Part shown: positions 41,205 to 50,078 of the stretch, one piece after another
How the letters are laid out: each line of letters starts with the position of its first letter
How positions within the stretch are numbered: position 1 is the first letter of the stretch
Assembly: GCA_964631725.1 (NCBI GenBank)
Contig: CAZVYX010000010.1
Span: 1 to 64,000, forward strand
Direction of reading: 5' to 3'
DNA from: GCA-2731375 sp964631725
Lineage (GTDB): Bacteria; Pseudomonadota; Alphaproteobacteria; GCA-2731375
Length of the DNA: 64,000 nucleotides
Program-made: the position numbers and the translations under genes
The notes under the pieces: model-generated
Seen by the model: the letters and a program-made list of their open reading frames with translations, nothing else
The model's database searches: none
What the model was told of the DNA's origin: nothing

Positions 41205-43715
41205 TTATTCGTTGCGCAACAGGGGCGCCGGCTTTTGGCTAAGCGCCAGCCAGGTTCCCAGCATACCCGCGCCGATGGTGATCAAAAGGCAGATAACGGT
41301 CGTCATCAGCACGCCATTGGGCAGCCAATACCAGGGCATGCCCATGATTTGCGCCACCACCGCGTAGGCCGCCACGGTCCCCACGCCCGCCGCTAAAACC
41401 GCGGTAATCAGCCCCAAAAGGCTGTACTCGAGAAAATATGTCGCCAGCACGCGCCCCCTGGTTGCGCCCAATACTTTCAACACAACGGCGTCATAAACCC
41501 GGCGGCGGTGGGTCGCGGCAATGGCGCCGGCTAGGACCAGCACGCCCGCGGCCAGGGTCACGGCGGCGGTGGAGCGGACGGCGATACCGATGCTGCGCAG
41601 GATTTGATTGACCGCCTCCAATGCCTCGCGAATGCGAATCGCGGTAATATTGGGATAGGCATCGGTCACCGCTATTTGCAGGGGCAGTTCCGCCGCCTTG
41701 TCCGCCTTTGCCGTGGCGATAAAGGTATGGGGCGCGCCTTCGAGGGCGCCGGGGGCAAAGACGATGACGAAATTGATCCCCAGGGTGGACCAATCGATGC
41801 GGCGCAGATTGGCGATTCTGGCCTCGATCTCCCGGCCCAGCACGTTCACGGTCAGACTGTCGCCGATACCGATGCCCATGCCCTTGGCGACCGCCGCATC
41901 GAAGGAAATCAGCGGCGGCCCGGAATAGTCCGCCGGCCACCATTCGCCGGCCACGATATGGGCATCGGGCGGCGGTACGTCGGCATAGGTCAAACCACGG
42001 TCGCCGCGCACGATCCAGGCCACATCCGGCGACATGGTGGCCTTGGACGCATCCACGCCATTGATCTTGACGACGCGACCGCGCATGGCCGGTACCCGCT
42101 GGACCTCCCCGACACCCCGGATCGCCTTGGCCAGGGCTTCGAATTTTTCCGCCTGCTCCGGCAGAATATCGATAAAGAAGAACGCAGGTGCCCGCTCGGG
42201 CAGGCGTTCGGTTACCTGCAGGTTCATATTGCCCTCGACGCCAATGACGGCCACCAGGACCGACAGCCCCAGGCCGAACGACTGCACGACGGGCACGGTC
42301 GCGGCACCTGGCCGGTACAGATTGGCCAGGGCCAGGCGCAAAATAGAGCGGCGGGGCCGGGGCAAGCGGCGGGCCAGATCGACGATGCCCAGGCCGGCGG
42401 CCAGAAACGCCCCCATGGCGGCCGCCGCGCCGCAGACGAACCAGATGGCGAAGCGCCGCTCCTCCGCCGTCAATATCGCCAGACCGGCCAGGACGGCGAA
42501 GGCCAGGACGGACATGGCGATATAGCGCCATGGCGGCCGTACGGCCATGGGCGCTGCCAAATCCCGAAACAGGGCACCGGCCGGCACCCCCTGGGCCCGT
42601 GCCAGGGGCCAGATGGCGAACGCCAGCGCGGTCAAAAAGCCGTAGGCCGCCGCCAGCAGCAGCGGCAGCGGATGCAGATCGAAGCGTACCTGGAAGGGCA
42701 GCAATTCCGCCAACAGGCCGGACAGCAAGATCGGCGTGCCGGTGCCGATCACCAGACCAACAAGCACGCCAACGGATGTCACCGCCAAAACCAACAGCAG
42801 GTAGACCTGAAAGATCAACCGCGCCGGGGCGCCAAGGCATTTCAGGGTGGCGATGGTGCCGGTCTTGCCCTCAAGGAAGCTGCGCACCGCGTTGCCGATG
42901 CCCAGTCCGCCCACCAACAGGGCCGTCAGACCCACCAGGGTGAGGAAAAGCCGCATGCGGTCGATGAAGCGTTTCAGACCCGGCGCGCCATTGCGCACAT
43001 CGCGGATGCGCCAGCCGGCATCGGGAAAGCGGATTTTCAGATCTTCGATCCAGTTCACCACGTCGCTGCCGGGCGGCAGGGCGATGCGGTAGCGGTATTT
43101 CACCTGGGAGCCTTCCCGAACCAGCTCGGTCGCGGCCAGGGATGCCTTGGAAACCATCAGGCGCGGGCCCAAAACAAAAGAATCGGCGCCCCGGTCCGGC
43201 TCCCGCTTTATCGCCGCGGCAATACGGTATGTCGCCTCACCCACCCGCACGGTATCGCCGACCTGCAATTTCAGGCGCCGCAACAGCACCGGCTCGGCGA
43301 CCGCGCCGGGCAGGCCGTCCTTGATGGCAAGGGCCGAGGCCAAATCCAGCCCTCCATCCAATTTCATTTGGCCATACAGGGGATAGATATCGTCCACGCC
43401 CTTCAGCTCGATCAAACCACGCTCCCGGCCATCAGGGCGTCTGGCCATGGAGCGCATCTCGATGACCCGGCTAAGCCGCCCCGCCGCTTGCATATATTCC
43501 AGTTGCGCCGCGCTGGCGGGTTGGTGAGATAGGCGCAGTTCCACATCACCGCCCAGCAGCAGCCGCCCATCCCGGCGCAAGCCGTCAACCAGGGCATCGG
43601 ACAGGGAGCCGACCCCGGCAATGGCGCTGACGCCCAGGACGACACACAACAGGAAGACGCGAAATCCGCGCAGACCGCCGCGCAACTCGCGCCGTGCGAT
43701 CGTCAAAGCCAGCAT
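41205..43715 (-). CDS. ybbP: ABC transporter permease, FtsX/MacB-like (YbbP-like)
   Basis: This 836-residue inner-membrane permease has four or more pairs of helices around two large periplasmic domains. It carries the FtsX-like domains KTGTIATLKCLGAPARLIFQVYLLLV near 280 and VYDAVVLKVLGATRGRVLATYFLEYSLLG near 750. These are the mechanotransmission helices found in YbbP and LolC/E-type permeases. The ATG at 43715 lies 1 base past the ATPase gene stop, so the two form a unit. In E. coli the ybbA-ybbP pair is divergent from tesA, as it is here. Substrate is unknown. Confidence 0.9.
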   Translation of the reverse strand: MLALTIARRELRGGLRGFRVFLLCVVLGVSAIAGVGSLSDALVDGLRRDGRLLLGGDVELRLSHQPASAAQLEYMQAAGRLSRVIEMRSMARRPDGRERGLIELKGVDDIYPLYGQMKLDGGLDLASALAIKDGLPGAVAEPVLLRRLKLQVGDTVRVGEATYRIAAAIKREPDRGADSFVLGPRLMVSKASLAATELVREGSQVKYRYRIALPPGSDVVNWIEDLKIRFPDAGWRIRDVRNGAPGLKRFIDRMRLFLTLVGLTALLVGGLGIGNAVRSFLEGKTGTIATLKCLGAPARLIFQVYLLLVLAVTSVGVLVGLVIGTGTPILLSGLLAELLPFQVRFDLHPLPLLLAAAYGFLTALAFAIWPLARAQGVPAGALFRDLAAPMAVRPPWRYIAMSVLAFAVLAGLAILTAEERRFAIWFVCGAAAAMGAFLAAGLGIVDLARRLPRPRRSILRLALANLYRPGAATVPVVQSFGLGLSVLVAVIGVEGNMNLQVTERLPERAPAFFFIDILPEQAEKFEALAKAIRGVGEVQRVPAMRGRVVKINGVDASKATMSPDVAWIVRGDRGLTYADVPPPDAHIVAGEWWPADYSGPPLISFDAAVAKGMGIGIGDSLTVNVLGREIEARIANLRRIDWSTLGINFVIVFAPGALEGAPHTFIATAKADKAAELPLQIAVTDAYPNITAIRIREALEAVNQILRSIGIAVRSTAAVTLAAGVLVLAGAIAATHRRRVYDAVVLKVLGATRGRVLATYFLEYSLLGLITAVLAAGVGTVAAYAVVAQIMGMPWYWLPNGVLMTTVICLLITIGAGMLGTWLALSQKPAPLLRNE

Positions 43716-43716
43716 G

Positions 43717-44433
43717 CTAGTCCGCCGCCCCAAGTATGTTGGCGGCGCCGGCCGCGTCCAACAGGCCATCGCGCATATGGACAATACGGTCACACCGCTG
43801 CGCCAGGGCCGGATCATGGGTGATCAGGATCAGCGTGCTGTTGGCCGCCTGGTGGAGACGGAACATCAGATCAATGATCGCCGCACCCGTGGCGCCGTCC
43901 AGATTGCCCGTGGGCTCGTCCGCAAGCAGCAGGCTGGGATTGCCGACCACGGCGCGAGCCAGGGCGACGCGCTGTTGCTCGCCGCCCGACAGTTGCGCCG
44001 GATATTGGCGCAGTCGGTGTTGCAGCCCGACTTCGGCCAGGGCAGCCTCGGCGCCGGCGAAGGCATCCCGCCGGCCGGCGAACTCCAGCGGCATGGCGAC
44101 ATTTTCCAGCGCCGTCATGGTCGGGATCAGATGGAAGGACTGGAAAACCACACCCACGTGATCGCGGCGAAACAGCGCCAGGGCATCCTCTCCCATGGCA
44201 TGCAGCGCTTGTCCGGCAACGCCAACCCGGCCACGGCTGGGCCGTTCCAGCCCCGCGATAATCGCCATCAGGGTCGACTTGCCGGAGCCCGAGGGCCCGA
44301 CCAGACCAACCGCCTCGCCCCGGGGGACAGACAGGCTGACACCGCGTAAGATGTCGACCGGCCCGGCCTCGCTCGGCAGGGTCAAATGCACATCGTCCAG
44401 GTCGATCATCATGCCGTCAGTATTCACCGTCAT
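43717..44433 (-). CDS. ybbA: ABC transporter ATP-binding protein (YbbA/LolD-like)
   Basis: This 238-residue ATPase pairs with the following permease. It shows Walker A LVGPSGSGKSTL near 47, Q-loop FQSFHLIPTMTALENV, signature LSGGEQQRVALARA near 151, Walker B LLLADEPTGNLD near 171 and ITHD. The pattern DEPTGNLD is shared with LolD and MacB ATPases. Start at 44433 (MTVNTDGMMIDLDD) was preferred because GGAGG lies 5 bases before it. The ATG at 44460 would overlap tesA. Divergent to tesA. Confidence 0.92.
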   Translation of the reverse strand: MTVNTDGMMIDLDDVHLTLPSEAGPVDILRGVSLSVPRGEAVGLVGPSGSGKSTLMAIIAGLERPSRGRVGVAGQALHAMGEDALALFRRDHVGVVFQSFHLIPTMTALENVAMPLEFAGRRDAFAGAEAALAEVGLQHRLRQYPAQLSGGEQQRVALARAVVGNPSLLLADEPTGNLDGATGAAIIDLMFRLHQAANSTLILITHDPALAQRCDRIVHMRDGLLDAAGAANILGAAD

Positions 44434-44458
44434 TCGCCTCCGCGCCCGCAGGGTACTC

Positions 44459-45109
44459 ATGCCAAATGGCTACGTCACGCAGGTTGTCAAGATGCTTGCG
44501 CTTTTGGCCTGTTTTCTGGTTGCGGTTTCCCATGCCGCCACTGCCCGGGCGGATGAGAAAGTCATCTTGACCTTTGGCGACAGCCTGACCGCCGGCTATG
44601 GCCTGCCGGCGGCGGACGGTTTCGTGGCCCAGCTACAGGCTTCCCTGCGCGCCAACGGCAGCGGCGTCCGGGTAAAGAACGGCAGCGTATCGGGCGATAC
44701 CACGGCCGGCGGACGGGCCCGCCTGGCCTGGACGCTAAAGGGACAAGTTGATCTGGTTATCCTGGAATTGGGCGCCAACGATGGCCTGCGCGGCGTCAAT
44801 CCGGGCGTGACCCGGCGCAACCTGGACGCCATGCTTGCCGAACTGGGCCGGCGCGGCATAGCCGTTCTGCTGGCCGGCATGCTGGCACCGCCGAACCTGG
44901 GCGCCGAATATGCCCGGGCCTTCAACAGCATCTATCCCGATCTGGCCCGCCGCCACGACGTCGCCTTGTACCGTTTCTTTCTCGAAGGCGTGGCGGCACA
45001 GCCGCACCTGAACCAACGCGACGGCCTGCACCCAAACGCGGCCGGCGTGCTGGTCATTGTCGATGCCATCACGCCGCATGTGTTAGAATTGCTTGATTCA
45101 CTAGATTAG
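44459..45109 (+). CDS. tesA: Arylesterase/thioesterase I, SGNH hydrolase
   Basis: This 216-residue exported lipase/thioesterase belongs to the SGNH family. Its N-terminus is a signal peptide ending SHAATARA-DEKV. Block I FGDSLTAGYG (catalytic Ser), block II GSVSGDTTAGGRARL (G), block III LELGANDGLRG (N) and block V DGLHPNAAGV (catalytic His and Asp) are all present. It is divergent from ybbA-ybbP with start codons only about 25 bases apart. A downstream ATG at 44492 is an alternative start. The protein likely cleaves acyl esters in the periplasm. Confidence 0.93.
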   Translation: MPNGYVTQVVKMLALLACFLVAVSHAATARADEKVILTFGDSLTAGYGLPAADGFVAQLQASLRANGSGVRVKNGSVSGDTTAGGRARLAWTLKGQVDLVILELGANDGLRGVNPGVTRRNLDAMLAELGRRGIAVLLAGMLAPPNLGAEYARAFNSIYPDLARRHDVALYRFFLEGVAAQPHLNQRDGLHPNAAGVLVIVDAITPHVLELLDSLD

Positions 45110-45120
45110 GGAATGACAGC

Positions 45121-45663
45121 GTGCGCCTGTTCGTGGCGATCCCGCTACCGGATCGAATTAAGGATACCCTGACCGCCATATGCGGCGGCGTTGATGACGC
45201 GCGCTGGCGGGAACGCGGCCAGTTGCACCTGACCCTGCGCTTCATCGGCGAAGTCGATGGCGCCATGGCGCGGGACATCGACGATGTGCTTTATCAGGTC
45301 GCGGCACCGGCGTTTTCACTGACCCTGCGGCATACCGGATTCTTCGCTGAACGGAAATTGGCCCGCGTGCTATGGGCCGGGGTTGAGGACGACACAGCGC
45401 TGCGTCATCTGCACGGCAAGATCCAGCAGGGCCTGACCGCCATCGGCCTGGCGCCCGAACGCCGGCGCTATCGCCCCCATGTCACCCTGGCGCGCCTGCC
45501 CGGCCTGGACACCAGGGAGGCCGAGGGCTACGCCGCGCGGCACAGCGAATATGCCTCGCCGCCCTTCATCGTGGACCGATTTTGTTTATTCTCCTCCCAC
45601 CTGGCGCGGGAGGGCGCGATCTATACAGTGGAAGCGGAATATCAGCTACCGGTGGAGGGCTAA
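45121..45663 (+). CDS. thpR: RNA 2',3'-cyclic phosphodiesterase
   Basis: This 180-residue 2H phosphoesterase has the two HxTx motifs, HLTLRFIGEVD near 38 and HVTLARLPG near 121. It hydrolyses 2',3'-cyclic phosphates on RNA ends and can ligate tRNA halves in vitro. The GTG at 45121 gives MRLFVAIPLPDRIKD, the standard N-terminus. It sits 11 bases behind tesA and ends directly before cobB. Confidence 0.94.
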   Translation: MRLFVAIPLPDRIKDTLTAICGGVDDARWRERGQLHLTLRFIGEVDGAMARDIDDVLYQVAAPAFSLTLRHTGFFAERKLARVLWAGVEDDTALRHLHGKIQQGLTAIGLAPERRRYRPHVTLARLPGLDTREAEGYAARHSEYASPPFIVDRFCLFSSHLAREGAIYTVEAEYQLPVEG

Positions 45664-46398
45664 ATGGAGCGGATCGTTATTCTGACCGGCGCGGGCATCT
45701 CGGCGGAATCCGGTATCGACACGTTTCGTGGCGAGGACGGCCTATGGAGCAAGGTCAATATCGAGGATGTGGGCACACCCGACGCGTTTCGCCGCGATCC
45801 CACATTGGTGCACGAATTCCACAACCAATTTCGCCGCAGCTTGGAGAACCATCAACCAAACGCGGCCCATCTGGCCCTGGCGAGGTTGGAGGCCGAACAC
45901 ACCAGCAGCGTCCTGATCGTTACCCAGAATGTGGACAATCTGCACGAACGGGCCGGCAGCGGGAACCTGATCCACATGCATGGCGAAATGTACAAGGTGC
46001 GCTGTCAGGCCTGTGAAGCCGTCTATCATTGGACCGACGATCTGACCGTGACCAGCAGCTGTCAGCAATGCCAGGCGGCGGGCCAGATGCGGCCACACGT
46101 CACCTGGTTCTATGAAATGCCCATGCAAATGCCGGAAATCGAGCGGGCCCTGGCGGCCTGCGATCTGTTCATATCCATTGGCACTTCGGGCAATGTCTAT
46201 CCGGCGGCCGGGTTCATCGCCGATATTCGCCGGATGGGCCGGGCCCACAGCGTCGAACTGAATCTGGAACCATCCGAGGGCAGCAGCCTGTTCGCCGAAT
46301 GCATTCACGGACCGGCGGGAGAGGTCGTCCCGGTTTTTGTCGATCAGTTGCTGGCGTCTTCAATGGAAGCCATCTCGGCGTCGGAAAAGCCGAAGTGA
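45664..46398 (+). CDS. cobB: NAD-dependent protein deacylase, Sir2 family
   Basis: This 244-residue sirtuin removes acetyl or other acyl groups from lysines using NAD. Motifs are VILTGAGISAESGIDTFRG near 4, TQNVDNLHERAG near 98, the catalytic HMHGEMYKVRC near 116 and ISIGTSGNVYPAAG near 178. A zinc site is formed by CQAC and CQQCQ. The ATG directly follows the thpR stop. Its 3' end overlaps the convergent metalloprotease gene by 55 bases. Confidence 0.95.
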   Translation: MERIVILTGAGISAESGIDTFRGEDGLWSKVNIEDVGTPDAFRRDPTLVHEFHNQFRRSLENHQPNAAHLALARLEAEHTSSVLIVTQNVDNLHERAGSGNLIHMHGEMYKVRCQACEAVYHWTDDLTVTSSCQQCQAAGQMRPHVTWFYEMPMQMPEIERALAACDLFISIGTSGNVYPAAGFIADIRRMGRAHSVELNLEPSEGSSLFAECIHGPAGEVVPVFVDQLLASSMEAISASEKPK

Positions 46399-46745
46399 TG
46401 GCCGATTTCGTGGATCAGGACGTGTCGGACCAGATCGCCGAGATCTTCGCCGCTTTCGATCCAGTAATCCAGCATGGGCAGGCGGTAGAGGAAGATGATG
46501 TCCACGTCGTCGGGCACCTGAGTGACGCTTTTGTCGCGCAAATTGACGCCGCGATACATGCCCAACAGATCGTAGGGGCCATCCAGGTTCATGCCGCGCA
46601 CGGTCTCGTCATCGGGCAGATCGACGACCCGGACCACCAGATCCGTCAACTCCCGCCGCAGGGAATCGGGAATGCGGGCCAGGGTGGCCCGCGCCAGATC
46701 CTCGATCTCCGCCAGACTGGGCGCCATGCGGTCGCGTTGTCCCAT
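46344..46745 (-). CDS. Minimal zinc metallopeptidase, DUF1025-like
   Basis: This 133-residue protein has the HEIGHHFGFSD motif near the C-terminus, the HExxHxxGxxD zinc signature of minimal zincins. A FLYRLPMLDYW stretch and the DLVRHVLIHEIGHH helix precede it. The family is a common short zincin in Proteobacteria and Actinobacteria, with few known substrates. The last 55 bases of the coding sequence overlap the 3' end of cobB on the other strand. Confidence 0.86.
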   Translation of the reverse strand: MGQRDRMAPSLAEIEDLARATLARIPDSLRRELTDLVVRVVDLPDDETVRGMNLDGPYDLLGMYRGVNLRDKSVTQVPDDVDIIFLYRLPMLDYWIESGEDLGDLVRHVLIHEIGHHFGFSDAEMASIEDASN

Positions 46746-46795
46746 GGGCGACAGTTTAGCGTCGCAAAAGCGAAGGCGATACCGGTACCGGCGTC

Positions 46796-48457
46796 ATGAG
46801 CACGCGAGTTGTGGCAATGATTGTGCTGCTGGCGGGCATTATTGCCCTTGCCCCTCCGGCATTGGCCGGATTTTCAGCCGGATTGAAGGCCTATGGCCAG
46901 GGTGATTTCGCCACCGCGCGAATGGAATGGGAGAGCAACGATACCGGCGTCGGGAAAAACAGCGCCATGGCGCACTACCGCCTGGGCTTGATGCTGGTGC
47001 ATGGCATTGGCATGGACAAGGATCCCGACACCGGCCTAGCCTGGTTGCGCAAGGCCGCGGGCGAAGGCCTGGCTCTGGCGCGGCTGGATCTGGCGGAGTT
47101 GCTATTCAAGGGCGTCGATCTGCCCCGGGACTACGGCGAAGCCCTGAAATGGAGCCGGGAAGCAGCCAAATCCGGCAGCCCCCTGGCCCGCTACTACGTG
47201 GGCCGGCATTTCGACCGCGGCCTGGGCACCGGTCTGGACTATCACCAGGCTCTGAAGCATTTCAAATATGCCGCTGAAAGGGGCGTGGTGCAGGCTCAAC
47301 GCCGCCTGGGCCAGTATCTCATGGCCGGCATTGCCGTTGATGTTGATCCGGAACAAGGCCTGCATTGGCTGGATTTGGCCGCCAAGGGCGGCGACGCACT
47401 GGCCCAATACGATGTGGCCCGGCGCTATAATCTTGGCAGGGACGTGGAAAAGGATTTGGCCAAGGCCCGGCAATTCTATAGCCGCGCGGCGGCGGCCGGG
47501 AACGCCAAGGCGCAACACGATCTGGCTATGTTTAACATCAAGGGCCTGGCCGGTAAGAAGAACCTGAAGGAAGGGCATTTTTGGCTGCAACGGGCCGCCG
47601 CCGCCGGCATCGCCCAGTCACAGTTTCAGCTCGGCCGTCTGGAGTTGACGGAACTGGTCCATCCCCTGTTGATCTACCCGGCATTTGAATGGATCGGCCG
47701 CTCCTGGCGGCAAAACCATGCCCCCAGCCACGCCTTTATCACCAAGCTTGCCAAGGAATTGCCGGCCCACCTGCAAATCAACAACCTGCGCGGCAAGATC
47801 AATCGCGACGCGACCAGTTTCTGCCTGCTTGCCCACGCCATCTCGGCCTGGAAGGATATCGATGATCATTGTGCCAAGATGGCCAGGTTCGGCCAGGTGG
47901 TGACGCAATATGTCATGGGCCGTGTCAACGAATATGGCCTGGGACGGCCGGTCGACCTGGAAAAGGCCGTCAAATGGTATCGCCAGGCCGCCGTTACCGG
48001 CCTGCCACGGGCCCAGAATGCCTTGGGCCGCATGAACTTGCGGGGCCGCGGCGTCGCACGCAACGCCAAGCGCGGCGCGACCTGGGTGCGCCGGGCGGCG
48101 GAACAGGGCTATCCGCCGGCCCAGTTCAATCTGGCTTTCATGCATGAAACCGGCCTTGGCGTGTCGAAACAGGCGGTGGCGGCGGCGAATTGGTACCGGC
48201 GCGCGGCGGAACGCGGCCATGCCCGGGCGCAGTACAATCTGGCGGCCCGCTATATCAATGCCGACGGCCTGGTGCCTGATCCGGTGCAGGCCTACAAATG
48301 GCTGTTACTGGCCGCCATCCCCCAGGGGGTGGACCGAGAAGAAGGCAAGGCCCTGGCCGCCAAATCGCGCCGTTCGCAACGGCTGTTGGCGGCGGGAATG
48401 ACCCCGGCGCAGCTGCATCAGGCCCGCCAGGCGGCGGCGGCCTTTAGGCCGAAATAG
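46796..48457 (+). CDS. Sel1-repeat (TPR-like) exported protein
   Basis: This 553-residue protein has a signal peptide (about 1-25, ending APPALA) followed by roughly ten Sel1-like repeats. Each has the A-x-x-x-L-G-x-x-Y/M-x-x-G pattern, for example YRLGLMLVHGIGMDKDPDTGLAWLRKAA and YVGRHFDRGLGTGLDYHQALKHF. Such proteins act as protein-interaction scaffolds in the envelope or in secretion and signalling. No catalytic site is visible. It ends just before a pterin dehydratase gene. Confidence 0.9.
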   Translation: MSTRVVAMIVLLAGIIALAPPALAGFSAGLKAYGQGDFATARMEWESNDTGVGKNSAMAHYRLGLMLVHGIGMDKDPDTGLAWLRKAAGEGLALARLDLAELLFKGVDLPRDYGEALKWSREAAKSGSPLARYYVGRHFDRGLGTGLDYHQALKHFKYAAERGVVQAQRRLGQYLMAGIAVDVDPEQGLHWLDLAAKGGDALAQYDVARRYNLGRDVEKDLAKARQFYSRAAAAGNAKAQHDLAMFNIKGLAGKKNLKEGHFWLQRAAAAGIAQSQFQLGRLELTELVHPLLIYPAFEWIGRSWRQNHAPSHAFITKLAKELPAHLQINNLRGKINRDATSFCLLAHAISAWKDIDDHCAKMARFGQVVTQYVMGRVNEYGLGRPVDLEKAVKWYRQAAVTGLPRAQNALGRMNLRGRGVARNAKRGATWVRRAAEQGYPPAQFNLAFMHETGLGVSKQAVAAANWYRRAAERGHARAQYNLAARYINADGLVPDPVQAYKWLLLAAIPQGVDREEGKALAAKSRRSQRLLAAGMTPAQLHQARQAAAAFRPK

Positions 48458-48461
48458 CGCC

Positions 48462-48776
48462 ATGCCGAAGAAATCAACAGACCTGCTGAGGGGAAGCCGC
48501 CGCCAGGAGGCACTCGCTGAACTGTCCGGCTGGAGCTTGCAGGCGGACCGGGACGCAATCGAGAAATCGTTCGTTTTCAAGAATTTCAATAGCGCCTTCG
48601 GTTTCATGAGCCGTATCGCCCTGCAAGCGGAGGCGCTGGACCATCATCCCGAATGGTCCAACGTCTACAACCGGGTCCATATCGTCCTGACCAGCCACGA
48701 CGTCGCCGGCCTGAGCGAACGGGATATCGCCCTGGCCAAATTCATCGACCAGGTCGCAACGAAAGCCGAAGCTTGA
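48462..48776 (+). CDS. phhB: 4a-hydroxytetrahydrobiopterin dehydratase
   Basis: This 104-residue pterin-4a-carbinolamine dehydratase recycles the pterin cofactor of aromatic amino acid hydroxylases. It carries the family pattern with W near 24, KSFVFKNFNSAFGFM and the active-site EALDHHPEWSNVYNRVHIVLTSHDVAGLSERD with two histidines. No phenylalanine hydroxylase is seen nearby. The ATG lies 4 bases after the previous stop, so it may be co-transcribed. Confidence 0.94.
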   Translation: MPKKSTDLLRGSRRQEALAELSGWSLQADRDAIEKSFVFKNFNSAFGFMSRIALQAEALDHHPEWSNVYNRVHIVLTSHDVAGLSERDIALAKFIDQVATKAEA

Positions 48777-48780
48777 TATT

Positions 48781-48860
48781 CCTTCACGGTCGCGACGGCG
48801 GCCCGGCGCTAATGCGCCGCCCTTCGTGGAGCCATGCGCGTTAGCGCATCGGCGTGAAGG
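48781..48860 (+). repeat. Dispersed intergenic palindromic repeat, copy C
   Basis: The 25 bases at 48796-48820 are identical to the inverted copy at 7343-7319. The whole element is bounded by CCTTCACG and its inverse CGTGAAGG, so it can fold into one long hairpin between phhB and the convergent SDR gene. It could double as a terminator for both genes. Confidence 0.6.
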
Positions 48861-48867
48861 ATATATC

Positions 48868-49629
48868 CTAGCGCGGCGCCATCCGAATGGCACCGTCCAG
48901 GCGGATTGTTTCGCCGTTCAGCATGACGTTTTCCACGATCTGCCGGGCCAGTTGGGCATATTCCTGCGGCTGGCCGAGTTTTTTCGGGAACGGCACGCTG
49001 GCGGCAAGGGATGCCCGCACATCGTCCGGCAAGGTTCCCAGCAAGGGGGTCTCGAAGATGCCCGGCGCGATGGTGCAGACACGCACGCCCTTATCCGCCA
49101 GATCGCGGGCCACGGGCAGGGTCATGCCGACGATACCGCCTTTCGAGGCGGAATAGGCCGCCTGGCCGACCTGCCCGTCATAGGCGGCGACGGAAGCGGT
49201 GTTAATGATCACGCCCCGCTCCCCGTCCGCCAGAGGTTCCAACTCGACCATATCGGTGCTGGTCATGCGGATGCAGTTGAAGGTACCGATCAGATTGATT
49301 TTGATGATGCGTTCGAACTGATCGAGGGGGTGGGCGGCGCCGCGGGATGTCGTCTTGATCGCCACGCCGGTACCGGCGCAATTGACCAAAATCCGCGCCG
49401 TGCCCAAGGCTTCCTTGGTCTCGCCGATGGCGGCGGTGACGCTGTCTTCCGAGGTCACATCGCATTTGCAGAAGATGCCGCCAATATCCTTGGCCACGGC
49501 CATGCCCTTGTCTTCCTGGATATCCCAGATCGCCACATCCGCGCCGGCCGCTGCCAGCTCGCGCGCGGTGCCTTCGCCCAGGCCCGATGCCCCGCCCGTA
49601 ATGACCGCCACCTGTCCATCGACTTGCAT
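48868..49629 (-). CDS. SDR family NAD oxidoreductase, 3-hydroxyacyl-CoA dehydrogenase type II-like
   Basis: This 253-residue short-chain dehydrogenase has AVITGGASGLGEGTA near 9, WDIQEDKG (Asp for NAD preference), VNCAGTG, the catalytic NTASVAAYDGQVGQAAYSASKGG and GIFETPLLGTLP. The long INTAS-V-A-A-Y-D-G-Q-x-G-Q-x-A-Y-S-A-S-K pattern is typical of HSD10-type enzymes acting on short branched 3-hydroxyacyl-CoA. The ATG at 49629 follows GGGAGTG. It may join the nearby acyl-CoA catabolism at 51 kb, by inference. Confidence 0.88.
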   Translation of the reverse strand: MQVDGQVAVITGGASGLGEGTARELAAAGADVAIWDIQEDKGMAVAKDIGGIFCKCDVTSEDSVTAAIGETKEALGTARILVNCAGTGVAIKTTSRGAAHPLDQFERIIKINLIGTFNCIRMTSTDMVELEPLADGERGVIINTASVAAYDGQVGQAAYSASKGGIVGMTLPVARDLADKGVRVCTIAPGIFETPLLGTLPDDVRASLAASVPFPKKLGQPQEYAQLARQIVENVMLNGETIRLDGAIRMAPR

Positions 49630-49736
49630 GATGTACCACTCCCTTTTTGCTACGACATAAGTATAACCTCGTTGCCGCGTCATAGCAGATGCCCCGCATG
49701 TAAGGCAATCGTTGCAAATGCGGTGAGAGCGCTCAT

Positions 49737-50078
49737 ATGCCGCATATGAGCAAACGGGGGCTAAAACCCAAGGAAGTACGTGTCCGCCAGGATTTTTGGC
49801 CAAAAATACGGCGCGTCCTGGGCCGCATTCCTTTCGCCGAGGGGCTGCTTGCCGCCTACTACTGCGCCATGGATTCCAAGACGCCCGCGCACGTGAAGGC
49901 CATCCTGCTGGGCGCCTTGATCTATTTCATCGTGCCCGTGGACCTGGTGCCGGATTTCATAGCGCTTTTGGGCTTCACCGACGATGCCGCCGTCCTGTTC
50001 ATGGCCATCAACCGGGTGCGGCGGCATATCCGTCCCGAACACCGCGATAAGGCGCGGGCCTATTTGGGCAGCGTCTAA
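49737..50078 (+). CDS. DUF1232 (YkvA-type) membrane-associated protein
   Basis: This 113-residue protein contains the DUF1232 pattern KTPAHVKAILLGALIYFIVPVDLVPDFIALLGFTDDAAVL, seen in YkvA-like proteins. One or two hydrophobic segments lie at about 55-90. Function is unknown. Its stop overlaps the stop of the convergent DMT gene by three bases (CTAA). The start could be the ATG at 49746. Confidence 0.85.
   Translation: MPHMSKRGLKPKEVRVRQDFWPKIRRVLGRIPFAEGLLAAYYCAMDSKTPAHVKAILLGALIYFIVPVDLVPDFIALLGFTDDAAVLFMAINRVRRHIRPEHRDKARAYLGSV

Noticed and set aside
41604..43532. A 642-residue plus-strand frame inside ybbP
   Set aside because: Rich in Gln, His, Gly and Arg and without motifs. The minus strand encodes a clear FtsX-like permease.
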